A stretch of 21,673 nucleotides of DNA from a virus, in the IMG/VR virus record IMGVR_UViG_3300042356_000701, positions 1 through 21,673 of that record; one strand, 5' to 3'. The notes under the pieces are model-generated. The model was not told where the DNA came from, made no database searches, and saw nothing but the letters and a program-made list of their open reading frames with translations. Shown here one piece after another: positions 7,839 to 13,464 of this stretch. The number at the start of each line of letters is the position of its first letter. The stretch's first letter is position 1. The translations under genes were made by a program, and so were the position numbers.

Positions 7839-7993
7839 ATTTCGGTGCGATTTGGATGCTTAGGTTTACGTATGTACTCACCCTTTTTAGATGTTACAAC
7901 CTTAGGTTTGAACGGAGTGTTGCAAGAAAACAACACTCTATGAGCCCGATGTTTGGGCTGTTCAATAGTAAAGGATAAGATTTTTCGTTTCAT
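7835..7993 (-). CDS. Small basic conserved phage protein, 52 aa
   Basis: Starts MKRKILSFTIEQPKHRAHR and ends KPKHPNRTEI; strongly basic. The layout (MKRKxxxxxxxQPKxR...S-K-K-G-x-x-x-R-K) resembles short basic phage proteins I recall that lack a known role. There is no Shine-Dalgarno sequence. A consensus TATAAT ends seven bases before the ATG, so the transcript should start at or next to the start codon (leaderless). Confidence 0.7.
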   Translation of the reverse strand: MKRKILSFTIEQPKHRAHRVLFSCNTPFKPKVVTSKKGEYIRKPKHPNRTEI

Positions 7994-8000
7994 AATGCAT

Positions 8001-8030
8001 ATTATAGCATGGGAAACGTATTTATGTCAA
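8001..8030 (-). promoter_or_regulatory. Sigma70-type promoter giving a predicted leaderless mRNA
   Basis: TTGACA (8030-8025), 18-nt spacer, TATAAT (8006-8001), extended by TGC. The start codon of the 52-aa gene follows after only seven bases (8000-7994). The TGA stop of the DUF805 gene (8029-8027) is inside the -35 box. Confidence 0.85.
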
Positions 8031-8401
8031 CCTTTATCAGAATCTGGTTTTAAGCATCCAAATACAATGACAGGAATAGTGCCGAATGGCGGAGGTAATA
8101 GTATGGTAATAGAAAACCAAGGATTGATTCCGGCATCGTTGCAACGTCTAATTGTGGTTGCAATCCATAACCAACATGACAATATACTACCTGCACATAA
8201 TATTGCAAGAGAAGTAATCCAACCAAGTATTCCTATTACCACGATAGTAAAGGGTAAACTTAATACAAATAATATAAAAGCTAATGAACTAGTAAGACCT
8301 AGTAGGAACCAACTAATTAAGTATACTCCCCAGTATTCGCTACGTGAAGCTGTACCTTTAAAACTAAAGTATTTTTTATATTGTTCTAATTTGTTTATCA
8401 C
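8027..8401 (-). CDS. DUF805 family membrane protein, 124 aa
   Basis: Matches DUF805 (YhaH-type) inner-membrane proteins. It has an N-terminal FSFKGTASRSEYWGVYL, three to four hydrophobic helices (~24-48, ~50-70, ~70-84, ~97-115), the signature R85-R86-C-N-D-A-G-I-N-P-W, and a C-terminal FGCLKPDSDKG. The function of the family is unknown; in bacteria it is a general membrane protein. The start is a GTG (8401-8399), supported by AAGGAT six bases upstream and by a GTGA overlap with the preceding stop. In a phage it may be acquired from a host; no evidence for a phage-specific role. Confidence 0.88.
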   Translation of the reverse strand: MINKLEQYKKYFSFKGTASRSEYWGVYLISWFLLGLTSSLAFILFVLSLPFTIVVIGILGWITSLAILCAGSILSCWLWIATTIRRCNDAGINPWFSITILLPPPFGTIPVIVFGCLKPDSDKG

Positions 8402-8685
8402 ATTAACATCCTTATTAATCCTACACTATCAATTGTTACAAGTAGCAAGTAGTTAGCCAACATGCCAAAAGATTTCCTAGTAAAACTAGCCCAAGCATAG
8501 AGACCACAACCGATGATCCAAAGAGGGTACAAAGCAAGTAAAGGCGGATTGGGGACGGTGAGTGCCATTGCGATTGAACAGCCAATGCTAATACCCCAAG
8601 CAAGCAACTCAATGATAAACCTAAAAGGATTAGTACGGTAGTCATCTTTGATCCAATTGAAAATTCCATAAAAAATATCGTTCAT
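8398..8685 (-). CDS. Conserved small membrane protein, 95 aa
   Basis: Begins MNDIFYGIFNWIKDDYRTNP, followed by three hydrophobic segments (~22-42, ~48-66, ~73-93), and ends IRMLM. I recall similar proteins from large phages; the function is unknown. The ATG at 8685 is chosen over an in-frame ATG at 8691 because a TACAAT box ends at 8692, so transcription should begin at 8685. No Shine-Dalgarno sequence is present; predicted leaderless. Its stop overlaps the GTG start of the DUF805 gene, so both membrane proteins form one unit. Confidence 0.75.
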   Translation of the reverse strand: MNDIFYGIFNWIKDDYRTNPFRFIIELLAWGISIGCSIAMALTVPNPPLLALYPLWIIGCGLYAWASFTRKSFGMLANYLLLVTIDSVGLIRMLM

Positions 8686-8691
8686 ATGCAT

Positions 8692-8720
8692 ATTGTAACA
8701 TATTGAACGATATTGCACAA
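8692..8720 (-). promoter_or_regulatory. Putative promoter, good -10 but poor -35
   Basis: TACAAT (8697-8692) lies six bases before the ATG at 8685. At 17 nt upstream the -35 candidate is TTGTGC (8720-8715), only half matching consensus, so the call rests on the -10 and its spacing to the gene. Confidence 0.5.
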
Positions 8721-8730
8721 GTGATTTTGG

Positions 8731-9030
8731 TTACTGATTACAGGTTCGTTCTCTATATATTTTACCATCAGAAGTGTGTACCTCTTTCCATTCGGTACAT
8801 GTTATGCTAGGAGGAATAGATTGTTGTTGAATAACTATTGGTTGTTGTTGAACAATAACCTGTTGACGACCTAATTCATAACCTATCGCCCCTACAACCA
8901 CAGGGGCTACCCACCAACCCATACTTGGACCACGATGATGGCCATGATGACGGAAACCGTGCCCGTGATGTTGTGCCATTGCTGTTCCGGTTACAGCTAA
9001 TAATGATAATGCTACTAGAATCTTTTTCAT
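8731..9030 (-). CDS. Secreted His-rich protein, 99 aa
   Basis: A clear Sec signal peptide is seen: MKK, hydrophobic ILVALSLLAVTG, then TAMA before Q20. The mature protein starts with a His/Gly-rich segment (HHGHGFRHHGHHRG), then one hydrophobic segment (GWWVAPVVVGAIGYELG), a Gln/Val/Ile-rich stretch, and a C-terminal CTEWKEVHTSDGKIYRERTC with two Cys that could form a disulphide. The layout resembles small periplasmic or outer-membrane proteins of Proteobacteria. The His cluster may bind metal; inference. AGGAGAT precedes the ATG. A protein exported to the host periplasm is unusual in this block and looks host-derived. Confidence 0.82.
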   Translation of the reverse strand: MKKILVALSLLAVTGTAMAQHHGHGFRHHGHHRGPSMGWWVAPVVVGAIGYELGRQQVIVQQQPIVIQQQSIPPSITCTEWKEVHTSDGKIYRERTCNQ

Positions 9031-9057
9031 AACTATCTCCTATACTTATATAACGTA

Positions 9058-9222
9058 TTAGGCAAGTGTTCCGTTGACTGTATGTTTGTCAATTACTTCC
9101 TGTAAAATACCCTCTATCATCTTATTTAGTGTAATATCACGTTTGTGGGCTTCCATAGCCAACAAATACACCTCATGTTCATTCAAATCTAATTCAATTT
9201 CAACCCTATTATCTTTTTCCAT
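9058..9222 (-). CDS. Small ribbon-helix-helix-like protein, 54 aa
   Basis: Starts MEKDNRVEIELDLNEHEVYL and has a strand-helix-helix pattern: VEIELDLNEHEVYLLAMEAHK, then RDITLNKMIEGILQEVID. This is the size and order of Arc/MetJ-type DNA-binding proteins, but no residue proves it. The ATG at 9222 is chosen because GGAG lies nine bases upstream; a longer in-frame reading would run far into the neighbour. It overlaps the preceding gene by 14 nt. Confidence 0.72.
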   Translation of the reverse strand: MEKDNRVEIELDLNEHEVYLLAMEAHKRDITLNKMIEGILQEVIDKHTVNGTLA

Positions 9223-9502
9223 TCTTTTTCTCCAAATAAAACATTCCAACACGTACCATTGCTTCAGCATGGTCTTTGTCTTTAGGTAGAATAACACTAT
9301 TACCTTCTTGTAAATCTTTATACTGATTCACCATTGGTTCAATATTATTTTCATAGATTTGCTTCATTGTATTGTACAAACCCTTACGTTCATCAAATGT
9401 CATTCCTGCAACCCATGATGGATCATTAGGATCTTTATCTAATCCATAATCATGCCGATATGTATAGCACATATCAGTGATAATTTCTTCTTTACTTTTC
9501 AT
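9209..9502 (-). CDS. Conserved phage protein, 97 aa
   Basis: Begins MKSKEEIITDMCYTYRHDYG, followed by DKDPNDPSWVAGMTFDERKG, a helical middle, and a C-terminal PKDKDHAEAMVRVGMFYLEKK. No known fold is recognised, although the N-terminal order resembles proteins in other phages. GAGGA lies just before the ATG. It overlaps both the 40-aa gene upstream (11 nt) and the 54-aa gene downstream (14 nt), so it belongs to a compact eight-gene operon. Confidence 0.75.
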   Translation of the reverse strand: MKSKEEIITDMCYTYRHDYGLDKDPNDPSWVAGMTFDERKGLYNTMKQIYENNIEPMVNQYKDLQEGNSVILPKDKDHAEAMVRVGMFYLEKKNGKR

Positions 9503-9614
9503 ATTCCTCTATCCGATATTTACTGAAGGGATAATTTTCATGTAACCATTCAATCATACCTTCTTCATATGGAAGAAACACTGTACGGTCTTTATTAGTT
9601 ATATAAAGTATCAT
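9492..9614 (-). CDS. Tiny ORF, 40 aa, inside the operon
   Basis: Begins MILYITNKDRTVFLPYEEG and ends KYRIEEYEK. It exactly fills the gap between two genes: its ATG overlaps the TGA of the upstream gene (ATGA) and its end overlaps the next start by 11 nt. No Shine-Dalgarno sequence of its own, so translation would be by coupling. The exact fit argues that it is real, but 40 residues gives little else. Confidence 0.55.
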   Translation of the reverse strand: MILYITNKDRTVFLPYEEGMIEWLHENYPFSKYRIEEYEK

Positions 9615-9847
9615 TTTAATTTAACATTCATTTTTTTCAAAATAGTTTCAGCATAGGTGCCACCACCCTGTTTATACACATTGTTAACTTCTTTAGCACA
9701 TTCACGTACAACCAGTTCATAAAATTTTTCTAGTTCTTTATCATAGGAACTAGACCAATCAATATTACCTTTACCTGGACCATGTGGTTCATTAGCCCAA
9801 GTAACAAATCCAGCCTCTTTGGCAATTTCTTTAATTTTTTTATTCAT
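9611..9847 (-). CDS. Conserved phage protein, 78 aa (paralogue of 10407-10619)
   Basis: Follows the pattern M-N-x-K-I-x-E-x-x-x-x-A-G ... EKFYELVVRECAKEV ... hydrophobic C-terminus, which recurs in the 70-aa protein at 10407-10619. I recall this 'NxxIxxLAxxAG...KFAELIVRECxxV' family as very common in tailed phages, often in several copies, with no known function. Only a weak GGGGGC precedes the ATG. Downstream it overlaps a 40-aa ORF by ATGA. Confidence 0.8.
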   Translation of the reverse strand: MNKKIKEIAKEAGFVTWANEPHGPGKGNIDWSSSYDKELEKFYELVVRECAKEVNNVYKQGGGTYAETILKKMNVKLK

Positions 9848-9872
9848 TAATCAGCCCCCAATAATATATTAC

Positions 9873-10181
9873 TTATGCCGTAAACCAATCTGCATCATCT
9901 TTCAATTCAATAGATTCGTCGCCGTCATATTCGTTTATTCTAAACATTGCACCTTCAGGTATCCATGCTACCTTCAATTCCCACATACCACCGTCATATA
10001 TGTTGGGATACTTTAATGTAACATATGTTTTCAATTCATCAAACTTTTCTTCCTCTACCAATTGAACGATAGCAGGATCAAATAATAATTCAGGATGGTT
10101 CGTATTCCATGTATACCATCCTGAACCATAGTCAGGGCTATATAATACAGCAACCATTCCATCTCTAACTAATTTGTTCAT
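9873..10181 (-). CDS. Conserved hypothetical protein, 102 aa
   Basis: Starts MNKLVRDGMVAVLYSPDYGS, with GWYTWN, LLFDPAIVQLVEE and a C-terminal FRINEYDGDESIEL. I recall a bacterial and phage family of this layout (VAVLYSPGxGAGWxTWN ... FRIxEYDGxE), of unknown function. The start is set by GGAGAT at the right distance; the upstream gene's TAA sits one base before the ATG. Part of the operon from the promoter at 10964. Confidence 0.8.
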   Translation of the reverse strand: MNKLVRDGMVAVLYSPDYGSGWYTWNTNHPELLFDPAIVQLVEEEKFDELKTYVTLKYPNIYDGGMWELKVAWIPEGAMFRINEYDGDESIELKDDADWFTA

Positions 10182-10182
10182 C

Positions 10183-10410
10183 TTATCTCCAAGCGTTAAC
10201 CAAACCAATTAAACAAGTAACCATTGACACTACATTGACTACTATTTGTGGACTATTTTTTACACGACTAGCCCAAGACAAAAACGCAACAGTACCTAAT
10301 GTAAATGCTACAATGTTGTAGGGATAAACACTAGGACCTATTGAGTTAAAAACATGCCCGATAATTACAAAGAATGCGCCTGACCATTGTAGGATATCGT
10401 TTAATTTCAT
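10183..10410 (-). CDS. Small membrane protein, 75 aa (possibly DUF6552-like)
   Basis: Begins MKLNDILQWSGAFFVIIGHV, with hydrophobic segments at ~8-22, ~31-48 and ~56-73, and ends LVNAWR. The order ILQWSGAFFxIxGHxxNxIGP...YPxNIxAFxLGTxAFLxW is distinctive and resembles small membrane proteins I recall as DUF6552; that name is not certain. The start at 10410 is chosen for its ATGA overlap with the upstream gene. The neighbouring gene ends in GGAATAAAATG, which supplies a weak Shine-Dalgarno sequence. Confidence 0.75.
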   Translation of the reverse strand: MKLNDILQWSGAFFVIIGHVFNSIGPSVYPYNIVAFTLGTVAFLSWASRVKNSPQIVVNVVSMVTCLIGLVNAWR

Positions 10411-10619
10411 TTTATTCCAAAATGTTCTGACAACCACTGTCTTGTGTGGAAACGTGCTATCAATTGATGGCCGCCCGGATCTAAAACATTCATACATTCC
10501 TTTACAATCAATTCGGCAAACTTTTCTATAGCCTGTTTATCATACTCATCCATTTCATCCCAGCATCCTTGTGCGGTTAGTCCTGCATGATACATCAAAT
10601 CTTCAATTTTTTGATTCAT
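10407..10619 (-). CDS. Conserved phage protein, 70 aa (paralogue of 9611-9847)
   Basis: Begins MNQKIEDLMYHAGLTAQ, then EKFAELIVKECMNVLD and a C-terminal WLSEHFGIK. It shares its design with the 78-aa protein at 9611-9847, so both probably come from duplication or from the same repeated phage family. Function unknown. GGAG is upstream; its ATG overlaps the preceding TAA (TAATG) and its own stop overlaps the next ATG. Confidence 0.82.
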   Translation of the reverse strand: MNQKIEDLMYHAGLTAQGCWDEMDEYDKQAIEKFAELIVKECMNVLDPGGHQLIARFHTRQWLSEHFGIK

Positions 10620-10957
10620 TACTTTACTCCAAATGTGTTTAATGCTGGTTGCAATGTGTTAATCAATTCTGTCTCACGTGCATGAGCAGGACGCTTACCA
10701 CGTACAACTTCCAATGTTCCAAATACAAAACGCTCGGCGCCACGCTCACGTAATGCACGGCTTAAACCCCAATCTTTGTTCTCAGTCATGGCCCGTTGCA
10801 TATGTTTTTGCATACGACGGGTCAGTGTCTTGCGAACATTACCATTGAAGCAAAGTGCGGTCAAACCGACATAGTACTCAAGTGTTACTGTATCACGGAT
10901 ATAGTATATCACTTGATTGCGATCTGTTCTACGTTTGCGGACGATTTTTGAGTTCAT
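10619..10957 (-). CDS. GIY-YIG nuclease family protein, 112 aa
   Basis: Motifs in order: Y18-Y-I20 (the GIY half), Y28-Y-V-G31 (the YIG half), a conserved basic helix with R47/R48 and H52, E95 in ARETELI, and N107 in LQPALN. The distance from E95 to N107 matches UvrC-type GIY-YIG domains. The protein is only the catalytic domain plus a basic N-terminus (NSKIVRKRRTDR), without a DNA-binding module, so it may be a small repair or host-DNA nuclease rather than a homing enzyme. The ATG at 10957 is chosen because a TACAAT box ends six bases upstream; a longer reading would run through the promoter. No Shine-Dalgarno sequence. First gene of an eight-gene operon. Confidence 0.82.
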   Translation of the reverse strand: MNSKIVRKRRTDRNQVIYYIRDTVTLEYYVGLTALCFNGNVRKTLTRRMQKHMQRAMTENKDWGLSRALRERGAERFVFGTLEVVRGKRPAHARETELINTLQPALNTFGVK

Positions 10958-10963
10958 AGATGA

Positions 10964-10992
10964 ATTGTACACGAAAACCCATTTATTGTCAA
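10964..10992 (-). promoter_or_regulatory. Sigma70-type promoter giving a predicted leaderless mRNA
   Basis: TTGACA (10992-10987), 17-nt spacer beginning ATAAATGG, TACAAT (10969-10964). The start codon at 10957 follows after six bases, so the mRNA should begin with AUG. It is the only promoter I see for the operon running to about 9058. Confidence 0.85.
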
Positions 10993-11006
10993 ATATTGGC
11001 AAAAAC

Positions 11007-11047
11007 CGCTAGAAGTGTATCAGAGTGCGTTCCTGAGTATTCTAGCG
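11007..11047. repeat. Inverted repeat upstream of the GIY-YIG operon promoter
   Basis: CGCTAGAA (11007-11014) and TTCTAGCG (11040-11047), perfect 8-bp arms around 25 nt that contain a smaller TCAG/CTGA pair. It lies 15 bp upstream of the -35 box. It could be a regulator site, or an RNA hairpin in a read-through transcript. Confidence 0.5.
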
Positions 11048-11054
11048 ATTTTGA

Positions 11055-11070
11055 AGCCCCTCAGGGGGCT
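11055..11070. terminator. GC-rich hairpin, possible weak terminator
   Basis: AGCCCC (11055-11060), loop TCAG, GGGGCT (11065-11070). On the - strand it follows the 97-aa gene and is trailed by TCAAAATC, which is not a proper U-tract. It may attenuate transcription between two - strand units; a strong terminator is not supported. Confidence 0.45.
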
Positions 11071-11098
11071 AAATGAGTACTTTTGTTTGTTAAAAATG

Positions 11099-11114
11099 TA
11101 ATACTTAAGTATTA
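11099..11114. repeat. 16-bp perfect palindrome at a stop codon
   Basis: TAATACTTAAGTATTA is identical to its own reverse complement and contains the TAA stop (11114-11112) of the - strand gene. It may simply be AT-rich chance, or a protein-binding site. Confidence 0.45.
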
Positions 11115-11405
11115 GTGAACTACTTGTCCTACACTTGTATTAAGCCAAGTCTTAATTTCCTTACGCAATTCTTTTTCGGTATATCCCATTTCACCTAAAC
11201 GTGCTACTAATGAAATAAATAATCCATGACTTGCAATACCATATATATATTGGTCATCATCATTATCATGTTCAAATTTATCTAATTGTTCCAATAATAC
11301 ATCATTAATAAATTCCGATGCTATAATGGCACTATGTTCATATTGCCACATTTCCGGATCTTCATCTTCTACTTCATTAACTATTAATAGATTCTCTTTG
11401 CTCAT
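11112..11405 (-). CDS. Acidic hypothetical protein, 97 aa
   Basis: Acidic stretches are seen at VNEVEDEDPEMW and DKFEHDNDDDQY; the C-terminal half looks helical (LFISLVARLGEMGYTEKELRKEIKTWLN). No family recognised. GGAGAA precedes the ATG. It overlaps the end of the GNAT-like gene by 29 nt, so the two are co-transcribed. Small acidic phage proteins are often inhibitors or DNA mimics, but nothing specific supports that here. Confidence 0.72.
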   Translation of the reverse strand: MSKENLLIVNEVEDEDPEMWQYEHSAIIASEFINDVLLEQLDKFEHDNDDDQYIYGIASHGLFISLVARLGEMGYTEKELRKEIKTWLNTSVGQVVH

Positions 11406-11874
11406 TATTATTCTCCAAGTTATCTGTATTTACTATTGGGGTATATTCATAATTAATTGTTTCTATATTCTCTCTAAAAACAATAGCTCCATTACGCAAA
11501 TGGAATCTCCTTGCCATATTAGTTTTAGGACTTAATGTTACAAATCTAGTAACACTTGGATATTGTTCCTGAATACCCTTAACCGCTCTATATAATAATT
11601 CAGCACCTTTACCGGCTTTATAACTCCATATTGTATAAAATACTGCAGTTGTTGGTACTTGAGTAGTATTATCTAAATCTTTTACATTTTCTGGAATAAA
11701 ATTATGGAAACTAACACATACCATAGCATCCGGATTATCTTCAGATTCATCAGTTAATGCTGCCACTAATCGTCCATTACTAACTCTAAAATCGGTTGAG
11801 ATTTCAGGTCTTACTGGATCGTCTTTAATAAATTCTAATAGTTTGTGTGTGATGTCTTTAATGAAGTGTAGCAT
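11377..11874 (-). CDS. GNAT-like acetyltransferase fold protein, 165 aa
   Basis: Segments match the order of a GNAT core: central strands (MVCVSFHNFI; TTAVFYTIWSY), then a Gly-containing turn and helix (YKAGKGAELLYRAVKGI, residues 85-101) where acetyl-CoA would bind, then FVTLSPKTNMARRFHLRNGA (111-130), similar to the 'N..A..fYek.GF' helix, and a final VFRENIETINYEY strand. The pattern is clear enough for a GNAT-like fold, but substrate and activity are unknown. Phage GNATs can modify host proteins. The start follows GAGG; a TAAATA box lies 25 nt upstream. Confidence 0.65.
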   Translation of the reverse strand: MLHFIKDITHKLLEFIKDDPVRPEISTDFRVSNGRLVAALTDESEDNPDAMVCVSFHNFIPENVKDLDNTTQVPTTAVFYTIWSYKAGKGAELLYRAVKGIQEQYPSVTRFVTLSPKTNMARRFHLRNGAIVFRENIETINYEYTPIVNTDNLENNNEQRESINS

Positions 11875-11898
11875 TTTAACCTCGGTGTAGTGTTATTC

Positions 11899-11906
11899 GT
11901 ATTTAG
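11899..11906 (-). promoter_or_regulatory. Putative T4-type late promoter box
   Basis: CTAAATAC on the - strand (11906-11899). Transcription would start near 11893, giving a leader of about 20 nt that includes GAGG before the start at 11874. It lies in an 88-bp divergent gap with another TAAATA box facing the other way. Confidence 0.45.
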
Positions 11907-11951
11907 CATAAATTCAAAATATGCTATTATTTAGCGACATTTTTTAACTAC

Positions 11952-11957
11952 TAAATA
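11952..11957 (+). promoter_or_regulatory. Late promoter box five bases from a start codon
   Basis: CTAAATAT with TAAATA at 11952-11957, then five bases (TTGTT) and the ATG at 11963. No Shine-Dalgarno sequence can fit. In T4 late promoters, transcription starts about six bases after the box, which would be the A of the ATG. Confidence 0.55.
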
Positions 11958-11962
11958 TTGTT

Positions 11963-12868
11963 ATGGAAAATGTTATTGAATGGAATGTTGGATTAAGTGG
12001 GTTTAAGAAATGTACCCTAGAATTAGGGGAAAATTCTCATAAATTTACCACAGAATTATTAGATGTTCCATACGAAAATAACCGTAATATTACTGACATA
12101 TTCAATGACCATTTATCAAACAGACAGACCAAATATGTAGAAGTATTATATAGCGGTGGATTAGATAGTGAGTTAGTATTGTTATCCTGTATAAAAAACA
12201 ATATACCAGTCATAGCAATCACATTAGTTATTAAAATAGAAGGGTTAATCATTAATACCCATGATTTGTATTATGCAGAAAAGTTTTGTAGAGAAAATAA
12301 TATAACTCATAAATTGGTTGATTTGGATGCAGATAAATTTTTTCAGAATGGTGAACATTTAAAATATCTGACCCCTTATTATATCATAGAACCGCATGTA
12401 GCGACACATTTATGGTTAATTGAACAATGTAATTATTTCCCTATTATAGGAGGAGATTGGCCATGGGCACAAACACATATTCCAAATAAAGTCTTATCAC
12501 CTTTTAGATTAGAATATGCTAGTTACGAACGGTTTATGACTGATAAAGGTATACATGGAATTGGCAATATGATAAGCTACAGTTTAGACTCCAGTGTTAA
12601 ACTAATAGACATACATTTAAATAATCATATACTCGGTGAGAATATATCTAATTTTAAATCACGTATGTATCAAATTATGTACCCAGAGTTGAAATCTAGA
12701 ATAAAAAATCATGGTTGGGAACACCATAAAACAAAATCATTTAACCTAATAAATTATAAAATAGAGTTAATTAAACAATTAAAACTGACTAATTCTCATA
12801 TTAAATGGAATAACACCATCAAAACATTATTAAATACGCAAGCCAATGAAAATGACAAATTCAGATAA
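11963..12868 (+). CDS. PP-loop ATP pyrophosphatase-like protein, 301 aa
   Basis: Contains the PP-loop S64-G-G-L-D-S69 within VEVLYSGGLDSELVLLS, the ATP-pyrophosphate-binding motif of N-type ATP pyrophosphatases (asparagine synthetase C-domain, GuaA, QueC, TilS). The following strand AITLVI and IIGGDWPWAQ (161-170) resemble the later half of the asparagine-synthetase-like fold. Such enzymes adenylate a carboxylate, amide or carbonyl and then add a nucleophile. No glutaminase domain or partner is present, so the substrate is unknown. The protein overlaps by 23 nt a methyltransferase-like gene, pointing to a shared pathway. Its start lies five bases from a late box, with no Shine-Dalgarno sequence. 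Confidence 0.78.
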   Translation: MENVIEWNVGLSGFKKCTLELGENSHKFTTELLDVPYENNRNITDIFNDHLSNRQTKYVEVLYSGGLDSELVLLSCIKNNIPVIAITLVIKIEGLIINTHDLYYAEKFCRENNITHKLVDLDADKFFQNGEHLKYLTPYYIIEPHVATHLWLIEQCNYFPIIGGDWPWAQTHIPNKVLSPFRLEYASYERFMTDKGIHGIGNMISYSLDSSVKLIDIHLNNHILGENISNFKSRMYQIMYPELKSRIKNHGWEHHKTKSFNLINYKIELIKQLKLTNSHIKWNNTIKTLLNTQANENDKFR

Positions 12869-13442
12869 ATTTGATACACATGAATCTTTCTATCATGGAT
12901 TGATTAAAAGCAAACTATGGTTATGTGAGGAACTAGAAACAGCTATATACCGTGAATGTCTTACAAAACCCACATTACATATTCTAGGCTGTTGGGATAA
13001 TCTTTTAGCATTTATGTTACTTACTCGCAAACCTACATTCTATAATACTGTACATGGATATGACATTAATCCAGAAGCAATAAATAATGCTAATAAAGTG
13101 TGTGACATGTGGAAATACGAATCCCCCAAAGTTTACAATCATGTACAAGATGTGAACGAATATGATTACAGTCTACATGCTAACAGTATTTTCATTAATT
13201 GTAGCATAGACCAAATGGATAACAATAACTGGTATGATTCAGTTTCAAATGGTAGTTTAGTATGTATTCAGACTACTAATATGAAAGATCCAGAATTTCC
13301 CTGGTTTATTAAACAAACTACTGATAGTTTAGATGAGTTAGTTAATAAGTTTAACCTGAGTAATTTGTTATATTCCGGAGTAAAAAACATACCATATGCT
13401 ACTAATGGATATAAACGCTATATGATTATTGGAACCAAATGA
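12846..13442 (+). CDS. Class I SAM-methyltransferase-like protein, 198 aa
   Basis: Shows a Rossmann-like start: TLHILGCWDNLLAFMLL (44-59) at the position of motif I and VHGYDINPEAINNANKV (69-85) at motif II, with the Asp expected to bind the SAM ribose. SIFINCSIDQMDNNNWYD and GSLVCIQTTNM would be the later strands. Motif I is degenerate: C-W-D replaces the usual G-x-G, so either an odd methyltransferase or a related SAM-binding fold (nicotianamine-synthase-like) is possible. It is translationally coupled to the PP-loop gene. No Shine-Dalgarno sequence; a second ATG at 12852 is an alternative start. Confidence 0.6.
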   Translation: MKMTNSDKFDTHESFYHGLIKSKLWLCEELETAIYRECLTKPTLHILGCWDNLLAFMLLTRKPTFYNTVHGYDINPEAINNANKVCDMWKYESPKVYNHVQDVNEYDYSLHANSIFINCSIDQMDNNNWYDSVSNGSLVCIQTTNMKDPEFPWFIKQTTDSLDELVNKFNLSNLLYSGVKNIPYATNGYKRYMIIGTK

Positions 13443-13453
13443 TTATAAAAGAA

Positions 13454-13459
13454 TAAATA
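13454..13459 (+). promoter_or_regulatory. Late promoter box five bases from a start codon
   Basis: GAATAAATAC with TAAATA at 13454-13459, then CATAT and the ATG at 13465. Predicted leaderless transcript; no Shine-Dalgarno sequence. Because the box directs transcription to begin at 13465, it also decides the start of the next gene. Confidence 0.55.
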
Positions 13460-13464
13460 CATAT

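Noticed and set aside
7953-8456. 167-aa frame on the + strand
   Set aside because: It is antisense to the DUF805 gene and to two promoters; the - strand genes have clear family motifs and coupling.
8698-8720. Full sigma70 promoter upstream of 8685
   Set aside because: The -35 candidate TTGTGC matches poorly; only the -10 is convincing, so the entry is kept at low confidence.
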